Shown piece after piece: positions 19,816 to 32,692 of a stretch of DNA of 64,000 nt. The stretch is taken from positions 744,001 to 808,000 of the forward strand of contig KV748223.1 in NCBI GenBank assembly GCA_001692895.1. Reading direction: 5' to 3'. Within the stretch, counting starts at the first letter, position 1; every line of letters starts with the position of its first letter. Source of the DNA: Cenococcum geophilum 1.58 (Eukaryota; Ascomycota; Dothideomycetes; Gloniales; Gloniaceae). The notes beneath the pieces are model-generated. The model had not been told where the DNA came from. It worked only from the letters and a program-made list of their open reading frames with translations, and did no database searches. Position numbers and translations under genes: made by a program.

Positions 19816-20039
19816 TCATTGCTTAACATCCGATTTAGATCCCTATTAGGCCTATATAAACTACTCCTTATATATATATAGGGAGAAAACTCTATTTAAG
19901 AAAACCCTATAATCTATCTCTCTGCCTTTTAGGACTCGCCTATAAGGCGCCTACGGGGCGCCTATAAGTCACCTATAGTACTCCTACTACTTTACTTTTT
20001 AACCTCCTTAGGAACCACTACTGCCGTAATAAGCCTACG

Positions 20040-23000
20040 GATGCGCTAGTATTACACACTTTACTCTACTACTGTAGAGTTATTAGGGGGCGCCCGTTGC
20101 TTACCCGCCCCTACCCTCTATTACTATTTCCCTTATAACCTAAAACTAGTTTAGTATATTTTAGTTAATAAGCCACTAGGTAACCGCCTTAAGGCCTTTT
20201 TATATTAAGAGTAGTGTATTATAGTTCTCTATGCTAGCTACTAAGAGCATTACTTCTTAGTTGGTGCGTAAGGGGCATAATAGTATTACGTATTTTAGTG
20301 TCTATCTTAGCCAGCCATATTCGCATTTTAGGCTACCTACTAAAACACCTACTTAGTAGAGCCAGTCTTTTAGTCCTATTATTCCTATTCTTAAGAGTAT
20401 TACTATTATATTTTCTACCTTTATTAGGCCTTTTTAGAGCCCTAGAGTGTTTACCCCCTATAGCGTTAACTATGCTACGGCTTGGGTTCCTCTTACCTTA
20501 GTTAGCCTCTGTACCTTTAACTCCTATACGCCTCTTTAGCGTTAGTCTAACCAGTATTATATTGCGGTGGATAGTTTCCTAGCGTTCTTTTATGCTCTAC
20601 TTTAGCTCCTTTCTCTCTCTTACTATTATCTTTACTAGCCTCTTACGCGTCTCCCTTTCTCCTCTATATAGGCCTAGGCCCTAAAGCAGCACCATTCTTC
20701 TTCTATTTTCTTTACTTATTTCTCTAATATATCTTCCCTATTTTAGGGTTATTGGTTTATTCTCCTATAGGGCGCCCTAGGGTCCCTCCATAGTTTATTT
20801 AGGCGTATCTTAATATACTTTATAACATTAGAGTTACGTTTATTTTACGCCCTTTATATTATAGTGGCTTTAATATATAGTTATAGGGGGGGAATATTAG
20901 CTTCCTTTTTAAGTAGTGCTGTGGCCGTTCGCTTATATACGCCTATTATACTCTAGAGGCAGGCTATTTAGACCTTTTAGAGTGGTTTAAGGAGCGACTT
21001 AGGGGGGCCTTTCTTAGATTCTCTAATGGCCCAAATACTAGACCTATATATTATGGTTAGCTGGATAACTGCTGTGTATAATAGGCGTAACCTTTAAAAG
21101 CATAGACCCTATATAGAGTTAACAATCCTAGATAATGCGATATACTATACTTAGCCCTTATAGGCCGCTTACGCCGCATATACGCTCTACTAAAGCTTAC
21201 TATTTACCTATACTCCTAATACCCTTAGGCCCTAAACTAGTTAACCCCTAAAGCCTTAGATACGAATTATATACTAGAGATCTATAAATTAGTTGCGTTT
21301 TCTTATAAAATAGATTAGCTAGTATTTCTCTAGTAAGAATTAAACTCTATATCGTCTTGCCTATTTTATATAGGTATTATAAGCTTTCTCTAGTATTCTA
21401 TAATTCTCTACGGCTATTGGCCCGTATATAATTAGGTTTATATTATTAATAAAGCCTATCCCCTAGGTCGCCCCTTCCTTAAAGGAGTTAAGTAAGTTAC
21501 TTATAAAGAAAAGGAAGAGTATAGGCAAGAGGGGTAATTCTTATAGTATTCCTGTTATAACTATAATAGGGTGGCTCTAGTATCTACTAAAGACCAGTAA
21601 TATTTTTTTCTAACCTATAAACCCTTAAGTAAATTGTATAATCTATTCTAGGAAGCCTTTTGCCCTAAGGATGTATAGGAGACGCTTATAGGGTATATTG
21701 TTGTAGGCGCCATTAATATCTAGGCTGAGTATTAATACTATAAAGTCCCTTTGCATCGCCTATGCGGATTTAATAGTAGTAGCGAGTAGCGTAAGTACTA
21801 ATAGTGTTAAGCGGTTCTTTCTTGCCTCTATTTAGCTCTATAGTAGTAGGGTGTATTCCTTAGCCGTATCTGCTATATGGTCCGCTATTACCTTTTCTAA
21901 GATCTTGCTAAGGGTGTTTTTTAAGGCAATAGGGCGGTAGCTTTCTGGGATTAAGTAATCTACTTTACCTTTTTTTTTATAGGATAACCGTCGTTATAGA
22001 TCTTCTAAGTTACGGGTAGTAGCCTATAGTAAAGTATGCTCTAGCTATATCTATAAGCTAGGGTACTATAAGTAGTTTATAGGTCTTTAGGGCCTTATTT
22101 AGAATCCTATCTAGTCCTAGTACTATATTATTTAAAAGGCGGCTAATAGTTCTGGCCATTTCCTCTATTATTATATCGCTGTTAACCCATAGGCGAGTTA
22201 TTGGTGTTTTACCCGTAATATTACTAAGGTTTGCTAGAGCTAGTTAGGGGAAGAACCTTTTTATAAGGATCTTTGCCTTCTTATTATTATTATTAGTAGC
22301 CTATAATTTCCCTACTCTTTGTAAGGGTAGTAAGTGTAGGTCTTCTACTAATCGCCCTGCCTTTTTCTTTGCCTATTTTACTATAGCCTACAGGCCCTTA
22401 TTATAGGGGAGGCTTAGGTTAAAAGTATGCTTATTTATAAATCGTCTCTAGTTGTTCCTTACTTCTTTTTTTAGGGTATTCTTTAACTGGTTTCTTATGT
22501 CTTTATATTATCTCTTATCTTTAAGGTTATAGCTACTTAAGTATTTCCTTCTTACTTATTATTGGCTAGCTATAAGAACCGCGCATTATATGGACTATGC
22601 ATATTATGTATAGGGGCCCGGTCTTAAGACCGGGCAGTACTCTTCTAACCTATTTTCAATTGCTACCTAGATCCTTTCTAGTCTTTAGTTAATCTCCTTA
22701 GGGGTGACTAATAAGCCTCACTTATTTAGTATTGGGTGGATTTCTTCTAGGTCTTAGAGTTATTGTTTAACTATATTAAAGAAGCTGTCTGCCTTAAGCA
22801 TCCTTATTGCGTATCTTTTGCTATTTAGTTGCGCCTTAATATCTAAATCTAGCTATATCTAGATGGGGATATAATCTAAAGTAAGTGCCTATTTTTCTTT
22901 AGGGTTGTACCTTTTAAATCTCTAGTATAGGCCTTCGTCCATAAATGTAAGGTTAATTATACTTTTAGCGGATCCTTATTGCCATATAATTGCTCTAGGG

Positions 23001-24730
23001 GGGGTGGCCAGCTTAAGGCCCTAGGTGTCTATAGCTTTTAGTAGGCACTCTACCTATTATTTAGCAGTAATATAGATACCCCTTTACCGCAGGTAGTAAA
23101 GGTTTATATCTCCTAATAGGATAGACTCTGTGCCTTTAGTTTTAAGTAAGCTTATTACTAATATAATGTTCTCTATTTATAGGACCCCTTTAACCCCAAG
23201 GTTATATATATTAATAATTTATACCGGTCCTCTATATGTCTAAATTATTATAACTATAATATCTAGATTAACTGCCTGCTATAACTATAAGGATAGGCTA
23301 ATAGTCTTACTAATTATAAAGCACACGTATATAGCTGCTTTTGGTTTATATAGAAGCTAGAATCCTTAGGGGCAGTATATTAATTATATGTAGGTATTAT
23401 AGTACGGCTCTTATATAGTAACGATATAGTATTTCTCTAGGTCTAAACTGTCTAGTAAGGGCCTTGCAAGACGGTAGTTTATATTACTACAGTTATACTA
23501 TATAATGGATAGGTGGCGGACCCTTGGCGAGGGTCCTTTGCCTCTTTATTATTTCTTACTTCTTCTATTTCCACTTTCTCTAGGATATTTAGAACTTCTA
23601 TCTCTTATATCTACACCCTAATTACTACTTATTTTATATAGAGCTTTCTATTCCTATATCTTGTGTTCCTACTAGCGCTTCTATATCTAAATCTGTTATT
23701 ATCTCTAGTTCTTCCCCTATTCTTACTAGTTAGCTATACGCCCTTTAAAAGTTAGCTGTAAATGTTATATTTGCCGCGTTAAGTCTAATTCTTAATTGTC
23801 CTGGTCTTAAGCTTGCTATAGCTGTCTATAAGGGTCTTCCTATAGGGCGTCCTCTCCCTTATGTCCCCTGTGACCCTTATATCCCTATATAGTCTAGTAA
23901 TATCGCGCGGCGTCGCTTTTGGCCCGTTAAGGCTTGGGATGGCTAGCCTAGCCCCTTAGTATTAAAGGTAGGAAACGCTAAAAAGGCACCTATGCCCCCC
24001 TAGCTTATCGCCTGTTGTTTCTATTTATATAACCTTACGTATAGTTATTCCCGTAGCTGTTAAGCCCTTACCTTCTATCTCCTGTATTTAATGCAGTCTT
24101 CTCTCTCCTACGTCTTATATATGCTTTGGTGGCAGTTTACGCATTTTATTTAGTCTTAATTTAAGTAGTGTCTTGTATTGTGGGGGCCTGTATAGTAGCC
24201 ACAGCACACCTATACTGCGCATGTAGATTAGGTGTGTCCCCATTATATATAGCAATAGTATTATTTTAGGCGTAGTCTATGGTTATAGAGCCTTATATTA
24301 TATATAAGGCCGTTTATAATTATTTCTTTTTAGATAAGGAGTTTTTGCATTCCTNGTGTATATNTNCTNACGATAAGGGAGCTATNNNTTNNNNTNGNGT
24401 CTNNNTAGNNAGTCTCTAGCGACCCTTATATCCTCTTATTATTCTTATTATTTGCTTAGTTTATATTTTCCTATTAAAGCTATTAGATTTGGGTAATCTC
24501 GAGTCCTAGTATAAGGCGTTCCGTTTGTCTTACTATCTTTTATATAATTACTGTATTATCCGCCTGGCGTCCCTTTTCTACCTTAAGGCTTATGGGGACC
24601 GCTGGGACTTTGACTGGGTAATCCTCGCGGAGTACTTTTATGCCAATACGTTCTCCTAGCCTATCCCCTGCCCTTACGGCTCGTTCCTTTACCTGTTGGT
24701 CCTTTAGGGTGACTCTGATGTCTCCGCTCC
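20040..24730 (-). mobile_element. RIP-mutated LINE (Tad-like non-LTR retrotransposon)
   Basis: Read on the minus strand. Near 24,730-24,500, a weakly mutated ORF1 segment reads DIRVTLKDQQVKERAVRAG and later QTERLILGLEI; Cys/His knuckle remnants follow at about 24,290-24,120. An endonuclease signature SILLGDINLYY sits near 23,120. The reverse transcriptase includes LLPILFLFFISNLLNSF (about 21,500) and GFINNINLIIYGP (about 21,430), where intact elements have VDD. Long frames below about 20,900 may be the RNase H part. This order (ORF1 knuckles, endonuclease, RT) is that of Tad-clade LINEs of fungi. Ns occur at 24,355-24,415. The 5' end near 24,730 stops abruptly. The 3' end near 20,040 is approximate, and I saw no poly(A) tail. 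Confidence 0.75.
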
Positions 24731-24734
24731 TATA

Positions 24735-27163
24735 AAAAGAATTAGCAATAGATATATAACGCAGGTTTAAATACTAGTAGTATAGACTAAGTGGAACTAA
24801 GGGGCGTTAATAGCTTAGTATAGAAGGGGACTAAAGGCTAAAGTTTAAGTAACTATAATATTAATAGATAATCTAAGTAATATAATAGAACTTATAGAGT
24901 AAGCTATTAAGGTAGATAACTAACTATACTGGAGCGAAAAAATAGGCAAAATATAATAGAGACTAACGTATATAAAGAAGATATACTAATAGGTATTTAG
25001 ACTATAGTATAGTATAGAGCTAATAGACCTAAGTAGTACTAAAAAATATAAGAATAGACGACTATAGAAACCTAGAGGATAAGGATTAAGTAATTAAAGA
25101 TCTAAGGCATGGGGGCTAAACTAGGGATCTTAGTAGTAGAGGATATTTAGGCGGACTTTATAGCAAAAAAGTGGTATAAAGAAGGAGCTTATATAAACTA
25201 TAGAAAATAGGGTTATTCACTAAAAACTATAGGGATGGTTAAAGTAACTATATAGTAAAGGGAATAAGACTAGCAGACGGTATATATATATAAAGGAATA
25301 ATAATACGCTATAAGAAATAAAAGAGTGTTTAATTAAAAGTTTCGCGTTTTATTATAATAACGTATACTAAGTTTATAAGGACGCCAAGTATAGTATAAG
25401 CTATTAGCTATAAGAGCCTAAGTTAAGAGAACTTTAGGGTATAAAAGAGTTAGATAAAAAACTAAATTAACTTTATAAACTAGATTAGGATTAAAACGGC
25501 ATAGTAAGCTAGTAGTTAGCTGAGAAGTTTCTTATATACCAGTTCTATAAAGTAATAGGATCCAAGGATTAAAATAATTAGACTATTAGTAATGACGATA
25601 AGGTAATAAAAGTAGCTTACTAAAAGTATATAGACCTTAAGGACGTAATAATAAAAGTAGAGATTAAATCTACTATAGGGGAAGGATTAGCAATAGGGAT
25701 AGAAACTCTATTAAACGCGATATTTATTACTTTATAAGATGTAAGAGAAGTAGGATAGCGAGCTATTTTGGCACTTAATAAAGGCAAAAGGCTATAGGCT
25801 TAAAATCCTTAAAAAGCGATAAGAGATACTTAAGATTCCTAAGAAGGAATAAGATAAGCTTAAGGACTATAACAAATAAAAACTAATAAAGTAGAGTAGT
25901 AGCTTATTTTAGCGATAAATAAATAAGTATAAGATAATAATTCCCTATAATAGAGGTATAAGAAGCTAATTAGTAAATACTAAAAGAGCCTAAATAGACT
26001 AAGGTAGGAGTTTAGCTTAGAAAAGAAGTAAGTTTAGGACTAGAAGTACCCATAATAGGTAAATAAGATATTTAGCCTTAAAATTAGACAATTAATACTA
26101 GAGTTATAAGATTCTAAAATATAGAGGATTTAATAGCTAGACGCAAACTAGGAGAAAACTAAAAAGGATTTAAGAACTAAGTTAAAGCCTAGTAAGAATA
26201 AAGAGGTTACTATAGATTAAAGATACTAGGTAAACTAAAAGTAGCCTTAAAAAAAGTTACTAATAGGCCTAGAGTAGGCACGCTAAGAGTAAAGTAGTTT
26301 AAAGAATTGGAGTAAGAAAAGAACCTAGGGGTTCTAACTAGATTTAAAGAATAGTATATAAAGGGCTGTTATAAAGCAGTAATAATAAGATATTTCCTTA
26401 TAAATAGATTGTATACGCTTATAGAGCTATATTAGAAGTAGTGTAAATAGCAATATAATAATAATTAGAAAGATTTTTACTTATAGCTAAACTAAAGAGT
26501 TGTCTAAAACTAATTATAAAAAGACGTATAAGTTATATTAAAGGAGTATTAATTATAACGTCTAAAAATCTAGAAGAAGGATTAGAAGACTAGAGATAAG
26601 AAAAATATATCTTAGTGCCTATAAATAAAAAACTAGTATTTAGATTAGCTAAATAGAGGTTTAAACTTAAGAACGGAAATAAGCTAAGAGTTAACCTAAG
26701 GCACCTAGCGTATTATATATTAGTATAGATTGCATATATAGATAATATATACGATATATATAAGAACTTAAAATAAAAGAATTAGAAATACTTAACTAGG
26801 ATATATTAGGCGCTAGATAAGTAATAATATAGAAATACTAAGTATATATATAGCTAGCATCTAGTAAAAGTTTAGGAGTTAAATAACTTAATACTTTAAC
26901 TAAAAAGATTTTTTATAGAAGAATACTTAGACGGATAATAGTAGTGGGAATGCCTAGAAAATACATGTTTATAGTATATTAAGGATAAAAAGCGAATTAG
27001 GTATTAGCTAAAGAATAAGCTAAGTATATAAGAATTTAGTAGCTAATAATTAGGAAAAGTAGAGGCCTATAAAACTAAAGGGAGCTAATAGTAGAGCCTT
27101 TGTAAGCTTTACAGTGTAAAGGAATTAAGTAAGCGACTTGATTGTAAATGGAGGTCTAAAGGG
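24735..27163. other. AT-rich relic of unidentified coding origin
   Basis: The plus strand carries long Lys/Glu-rich, stop-interrupted readings (for example LRHLAYYILVQIAYIDNIYD near 26,700), which suggests an old retroelement Gag or ORF1, but I cannot assign a family. Confidence 0.35.
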
Positions 27164-27313
27164 TCTATCTATTATTCACACGCTTGCGGAGAAGAGGATT
27201 AATTAATCTAATTGGTGGGTACGGGCTCAAAGGCATTAATTAAGAATGGGTATATTCGCAAGGCCATTTACAGGGGATTGCCCTACCTTGACTAAACGTA
27301 ATGCCCATGGACC
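27164..27313. repeat. Split direct repeat B2
   Basis: 150 bases matching 27,493-27,642 with only transitions (for example CACACGCTTGCGGAGAAG against TACACGCTTGCGGAAAAG). This is the less mutated copy. Confidence 0.9.
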
Positions 27314-27391
27314 CGTGCGCAAGCATATCGCTATAGTATCTATTTATAAAGCCCAAAATATACAACTAAAGAAAAAGGTATAGGTGGGAGG

Positions 27392-27497
27392 GAAAGCAAG
27401 CAAGTAAGGCTTAATTTTGTAAATGTTAATAATGTTAGTATTACTAAGATATAGGGGTGCTGCTATAGTGCTTGCTTAGCTATATAAATATATCTAT
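27392..27497. repeat. Split direct repeat A2
   Basis: 106 bases matching 31,806-31,911 (GAAAGCAAGCAAG...GGGGTGCTGCT...CTTAGCTATATA); all visible differences are C/T or G/A. It overlaps the start of B1 by about five bases. Confidence 0.9.
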
Positions 27498-27642
27498 CTA
27501 TTATTTACACGCTTGCGGAAAAGAGGATTAATTAATCTAATTAGTAGGTACGGGCTTAAAGGCATTAATTAAGAATGGGTATATTCACAAGGCCATTTAT
27601 AGGGGATTACCCTACCTTAACTAAACGTAATACCTATAGACC
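27493..27642. repeat. Split direct repeat B1
   Basis: RIP-mutated partner of 27,164-27,313, next to the 3' end of the recombinase frame. Confidence 0.9.
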
Positions 27643-30600
27643 TAGAAGCGTAGCGCCTGTACTATATAAGGTAGAGTAGGGGGAAGAAAAAATAAAAAAT
27701 AAAAAAGGGGGGGAAAGGAGAGATTTAAGTTAATATATTAGAGTGCCAAAATAGGTACTCCTACACGCTATTATGCCTAAATACCTTTGCCTATTGTATC
27801 TAGGGCGAGTAATAATAAGAACGGTATTAGCGTTTTATATTAAAAGTTTATACTTAGCCGGAATAGGTCTTTTAGGGATAATAAATAGTAAAGCTAGAAC
27901 GCTTGTGAGGACTACTAGCCTAGTTACTATATTTGGCTGTCTATAAAACCGTTATCTTAAGCGTATTAAGTAGTACCTTTTTAAAACAAGTGTCTATTAT
28001 AGAGCTTAGAGTAGAGGCTAAGAGCGGTAACTTTATACTTTAGCTTATTCCTAACCGCGTAGCTTATAAAGGCTAATCTCTTAAAGTAAAAGAGAGGGGT
28101 GTTTCCGGGTTAGGGGTTATTTTTAAATAGGTGTTTTATAGCTCGAACTACGCATTTAAGTTGCCCTAAAGCGGTAATTATAATTAAGACTCTTTAGTAA
28201 TTAACGTCCGTTTTACTACGCTTTAGACGTAATATTATATAGTCCTCTGCTAGCGTTATATTGTTTTTAGTATATTTTATAGCAGAAAAGGCGTAGCTAT
28301 CTTTCTAAGCCTTAGTATAGGTAATCTCGCCTAGATAAAGGAATCCTATAAAGGCCATAGTAACGGCGGCGTTAAAGTTAAGATTCTTAATAGATTAGGC
28401 ATTTAGGGTAACTAATTAGGCGAGGATATCTTTGGTAATTAGCAATCTTTTAGCCGTAGTAGAGGGATTTATAGATATTACACCGTCTAGGATCCTCTTA
28501 ATAATAGGATTATTAAAGACGGAGGTATTATAATTAGTGTTAATATAGTGGGATTAAATTACGGAGATATAGGCTCTAACTATAGTAGGCTTAATACGGC
28601 TTATTTCTAGACTAGTATTACTGAAGATCTGTTAAGTAATCTATTCTCCTAGGTAGTAAAGGGGTGCTAGGTACTTTACCGCTTTATAAAGGTTGTAGTA
28701 GCTTTTCTAACTCTTAATTACGGGATAGTATAAATCTCTCGTTCTATTGGAGAGGCTATGCTATAATAGTTAGCCGAAGTATTCTAAGGGGGCTTTTACC
28801 TTAATCTAGAAATTAGGTAGGGGGTCTTTAAGAGGGACTAGGTTTTCTATTTTAGCGTTAGATTAAATGTAATAAAGAAGTGTATAGTAATGGTAAATTA
28901 GAAGTATCCTAATGCGGGCATAATAATAATACCCTATTACGATTAAAACGAGATAGAGTATTAGCTAGCCCGTTTTCTATAGAGGAAACCTACTCTGTAT
29001 AGAGCGTAATATTATAGGCTGCGGCTAGTTAAAGGATTTTATGGAGCGGGTAATTACCTAGTTCTTTTACCACTATATTTTAAAATCCTAAGAGTGCTAC
29101 TGTGTTATCTATATAGATATAGACTAAGCTATACTCCTACTATATTACCTAGAGCTAAAACGAGGTTATAATTGCTCGGACCTCCTACTTATTAATTAGG
29201 GTAAGGCGGTGTTCTATATTAGGGTAGTAGCTTAAAGAATTATCTTAGGGTAGAGATACCAAATAGGGCGGCTATATTATCCCTTAAGAATCCTTAAGGA
29301 AGAAGAAGGCCCTGTAACTAAGAATCCTAGATATATCTAAAAAAAGATAGAATTATTTTTAATCTATATTATTAAAGAAGAGAATACTATTTAAAAGGGT
29401 AAGAGTATCCCTCTACCATAATAAGTCTTGGCGAAGTTTAGCTGTTAGCTGTTAGTAAGGATAACTACCTACCTTTATAAAAGTGGAGATAAACTCCTAG
29501 ATAGAGTGGTTATATAAACGCCTAAGCCTAATTACCTAGGCACTCTAAGCGAGTCTACTAGCCAGTTTTTAACTCTAAACTAGCGTTAGGGATCTACCAC
29601 TTAACGCTTTATTAATCTCCTTAATCGTAGTGGCCTGTTTTAAAGGAGAAAGACGTAGCTTAGACTTTAGAGTATCTATAATATAACTTAGGACTTTAGC
29701 CGTAGTGCCTTTAATATTCTTTAATTTGTTTTATAGGATGCCTAATTTATTACTTAATTAGTTATATATATTAAGTAATTAAGGGAGAATAGAAGCGTTA
29801 GAGAGTATAAAGATAAAGTTATCTAGATAGTGCTTTAAGGCGGCGTTTAGGATATATTAGATAAGTATTTAGTAAAATCCCTCCGCAAAAAGATTAAATA
29901 AAAAGGGTGTAGTTTAAAGGCTAAATAAAAGGCAACGTTTAAAATATACTATACCCTTCTAGGAGAACCCTATAAGGTATTAAGCTTTAATAAAAAGTGG
30001 AATATTCTAAAAAGGCGTCCTTAATATCCCTCTTAATAATTATATAACTATGGCCTATATATATAACGTATTAAAGAACCTAATTAACTGTTAAATATTA
30101 TAGTATGGCGAATGCTATAGGGATTAAGTCGTTAACAGATTGGCTAGATAGTAAGGATAAGTTATAAATACGGCGCTATTTTTTATCCGCTTTAGGTACT
30201 AAACCTAATAGTGAGGATATAATAGGAGATATTGCTATTATAATCCTACCTATATTTAAATTAGCGCTAATCTTCTTTAAGATTAGGACCGTATTTACGG
30301 CTATTAAGGCTTAGTTCTTTTAGGAGAGGAGCTTAATTTCTAGGTCTGCCTTAATTTGGTATTTAAACTTTAAGATACTAATAATATTGCGTTAGAGGTT
30401 ACTAGGGTATAAGGATAGATAATGCCCCTACGCTTAAATAATTAAGGGGGAGGGAGAGTCCTGTAGAGGAGAGGAGGGTAGGAAGACTAGAAATAATAGT
30501 ATAGTATTTAGCCTACCCGTACTATAAGGGTAGAGTATAGTTTTAGTGGAGTGTAGGTATAGCTTAATAAAATCCTCTTTCTCCTCTTTCTTTCCCTTAT

Positions 30601-31805
30601 TAACACTTTCCTCTAGTAATTACTACTTATAATTTCTTATAGTATGTGGGCCACCATACTTACTATAGGTATGCGGGAACTTGCAATCCTTGCCTAGGTT
30701 ATACTTCCCTCTATTAAAGCTATAATAGGTCCTTAAGATATTAGTGCTTACTTATACGCGTTTTAAGATAAATGCGGATTTATAAGTACTAAGATTATAA
30801 TAGATATCCAAAAAGTTACTAGAGATCTTCTAGTTGGCTAGCTCTAACTAGTTCTTTTAAATAACTATAGAGTAGTGCTCTAAGGCTATAGTTATTAAGG
30901 GAGTAATTTGGTAGGTAGTAGATAGCCAGATAACTTAATTATAGAAGGTAAGTATTTAGGGAATAAGATCTACCGAAAGATTCTTATATATAATAATTAA
31001 AATTATTATATAGTTAAGGAAGCCCTTTACCTATACTTTAACGGACGGGTAGTTCTTTATTATCCCTTTTTTTAGTCTTATAGAAAGGATACTGTTAATA
31101 ATAAGGATATTATTTTAAGGCTTAGACTAGAGCTAGTATATCCGGAGGCGAGAGAGGTTATTAAGCAAGAAAGTACCCTAAAATACCTTAAGTATCTCTT
31201 TATTCGGGACGCCAGAGAGAAAAGTATTTAAAATATTAGCTATAGATGGGAGCAACTTACCTAGTTTATTAATTAGGGTTAAGGATAACACTACTGTAGC
31301 TAATCTCGCTATTACTATAGTAAGGCTTAATATATAGAGTTTAGTTGCCTAATCTTCCTATTCTTTTTAGACACGTAGTATTTTAGTACGGTCCTTCTAT
31401 TCCTAAAGAAGTCTTATTTTCTAGTTAGTTGCCTAGTCTTTAACCTCCTTTACCTAAGCTCTTCTAATCCTTAGGTCCTCCTCGTGTAGTTACTAGAGCC
31501 GTTCTTTAGCTTTTTTAGCGGCTAAAGTCTTATGTTAAGCCGCGGAGAGAGGCGCCATTATAGAGGATAGAGACTGTGACGCTAGCGTATCGCCTAAAGG
31601 TATAGGGGAAGGTAAGGGAGATTGGTAGGTAACCTTTAAGGAGTTTAGCTCGTTAAGTGTGTTGTTATTAGTTAAGTTTTTAAAGTTTTTACGGATAATT
31701 TGCGAAGGTTTAGACGAGCGTATAGGTCGTTAAGTTATTAACAGTAATAATTAATTATTAGAAATTGAGTAAATAAGGCATTAGCTCTTAAATAAGACTA
31801 ATATA

Positions 31806-31911
31806 GAAAGCAAGCAAGCAAGGCTCAATTTTGTGAATGTTGATAATGTTAGTGTTGCTAAGATGCAGGGGTGCTGCTGCAGTGCTCGCTTAGCTATATA
31901 GACATGTCCAT
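31806..31911. repeat. Split direct repeat A1
   Basis: Least mutated copy of the A repeat, at the 5' end (minus-strand sense) of the element. Confidence 0.9.
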
Positions 31912-32447
31912 ATATATACATAAGGAAGGTATAGATAATAAGATAAGAAAGGAGCAATTGACCGAGTCATTGACCGAGTCAGTGGTTGAGTTGGTGGCTC
32001 GAGTCGGTGAACGAGTTAAGGTGAGCGAGTCGTTGAGTGAGTTAAGGGTAGGCTTAGCAAAGCACTAGTAGTCGGTTACAGCCTTAAACCTTTAAAGGGA
32101 TTTAAGGACAATACCTAAATTTATAAGTTAATTGGCAAGATTAACAGTTTAAAGTATTAATAGATTGTGGAGTAATAAGAAACCATATCTTACTAGTAGT
32201 AGTAAAAAAAAGGGGGCTACCGTATAGATAAAAGAAGCACCCTTATTTATTAGTTATAATTTTAGGAGATCTAATAGCCTATAAAGGAGGCATTATTAAT
32301 CTTAAAATAGGACCTATTTAGATAACTATTAAAGAAAGACTAATTAAGATGTCTTTTAATATCCTACTATTAGGATAGGATAAGGCAGTATTAAGAATGC
32401 CTTAGTTATAGAAATATAATCTAAAGATTAATTAGGTTATAGGATAG
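31912..32447 (+). pseudogene. Gypsy relic, aspartic protease part (left of Copia insertion)
   Basis: The plus strand from about 32,115 reads INSLKVLIDCGVIRNHI, an aspartic protease active-site region (family D-[ST/C]-G-A), followed by LVIILGDLIAYKGGIINL and MSFNILLLG, then YNPKIN before the Copia LTR. Continuation lies right of the Copia at 38,442. Left of it, 31,930-32,068 has GAGTCG-type short repeats. Confidence 0.65.
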
Positions 32448-32692
32448 TGTTAGTATAACTTTTATAACGTGCAGAATATATATATCACAATGATATATAC
32501 TATGCGGTGTTGTAGATGGATGATTAATTCTCTAAGATCTACGCGTCGCGAGAGGTAAGGCTTATCGCGTGTTCTCCTGTGACCTCTGTTAACTAATTAC
32601 GATTTTCTATACCCGGTATGGAAAATCGCCGTTGGCTCGCTTACCACTAGCGCCTTAGCCGCCCTTATGATGTGTTTAATACTTCTAGCTAT
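32448..32692. repeat. LTR of Copia element 1 (left)
   Basis: Starts TGTTAGTATAAC. About 245 bases matching 38,196-38,441, with transitions only. Contains the palindrome at 32,601-32,627. Confidence 0.92.

Larger units (their letters stand above)
27164..31911 (-). mobile_element. DIRS/Ngaro-type tyrosine-recombinase retrotransposon relic with split direct repeats
   Basis: Minus strand, from right to left. A Gag-like, Lys/Glu-rich reading starts at an ATG near 31,558 (MAPLSAA). RT follows with TPFLFNLFAEGF and HYLDNFIFI (about 29,925-29,830; intact elements have YLDD). RNase H reads YIYIDNTVALLGF (about 29,120). The tyrosine recombinase spans about 28,450-27,850: a GEIT box near 28,330, LRLKRSKTDVN (about 28,220), RHLF-KG near 27,985 where the family has a GHSFRKG-type box, and AF-LYY (about 27,895) holding the probable nucleophile Tyr. 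Flanking repeats are arranged A1 (31,806-31,911), coding region, B1 (27,493-27,642), A2 (27,392-27,497), B2 (27,164-27,313), the split-direct-repeat plan of PAT/Ngaro-like elements. RIP stops interrupt every domain. Confidence 0.8.
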
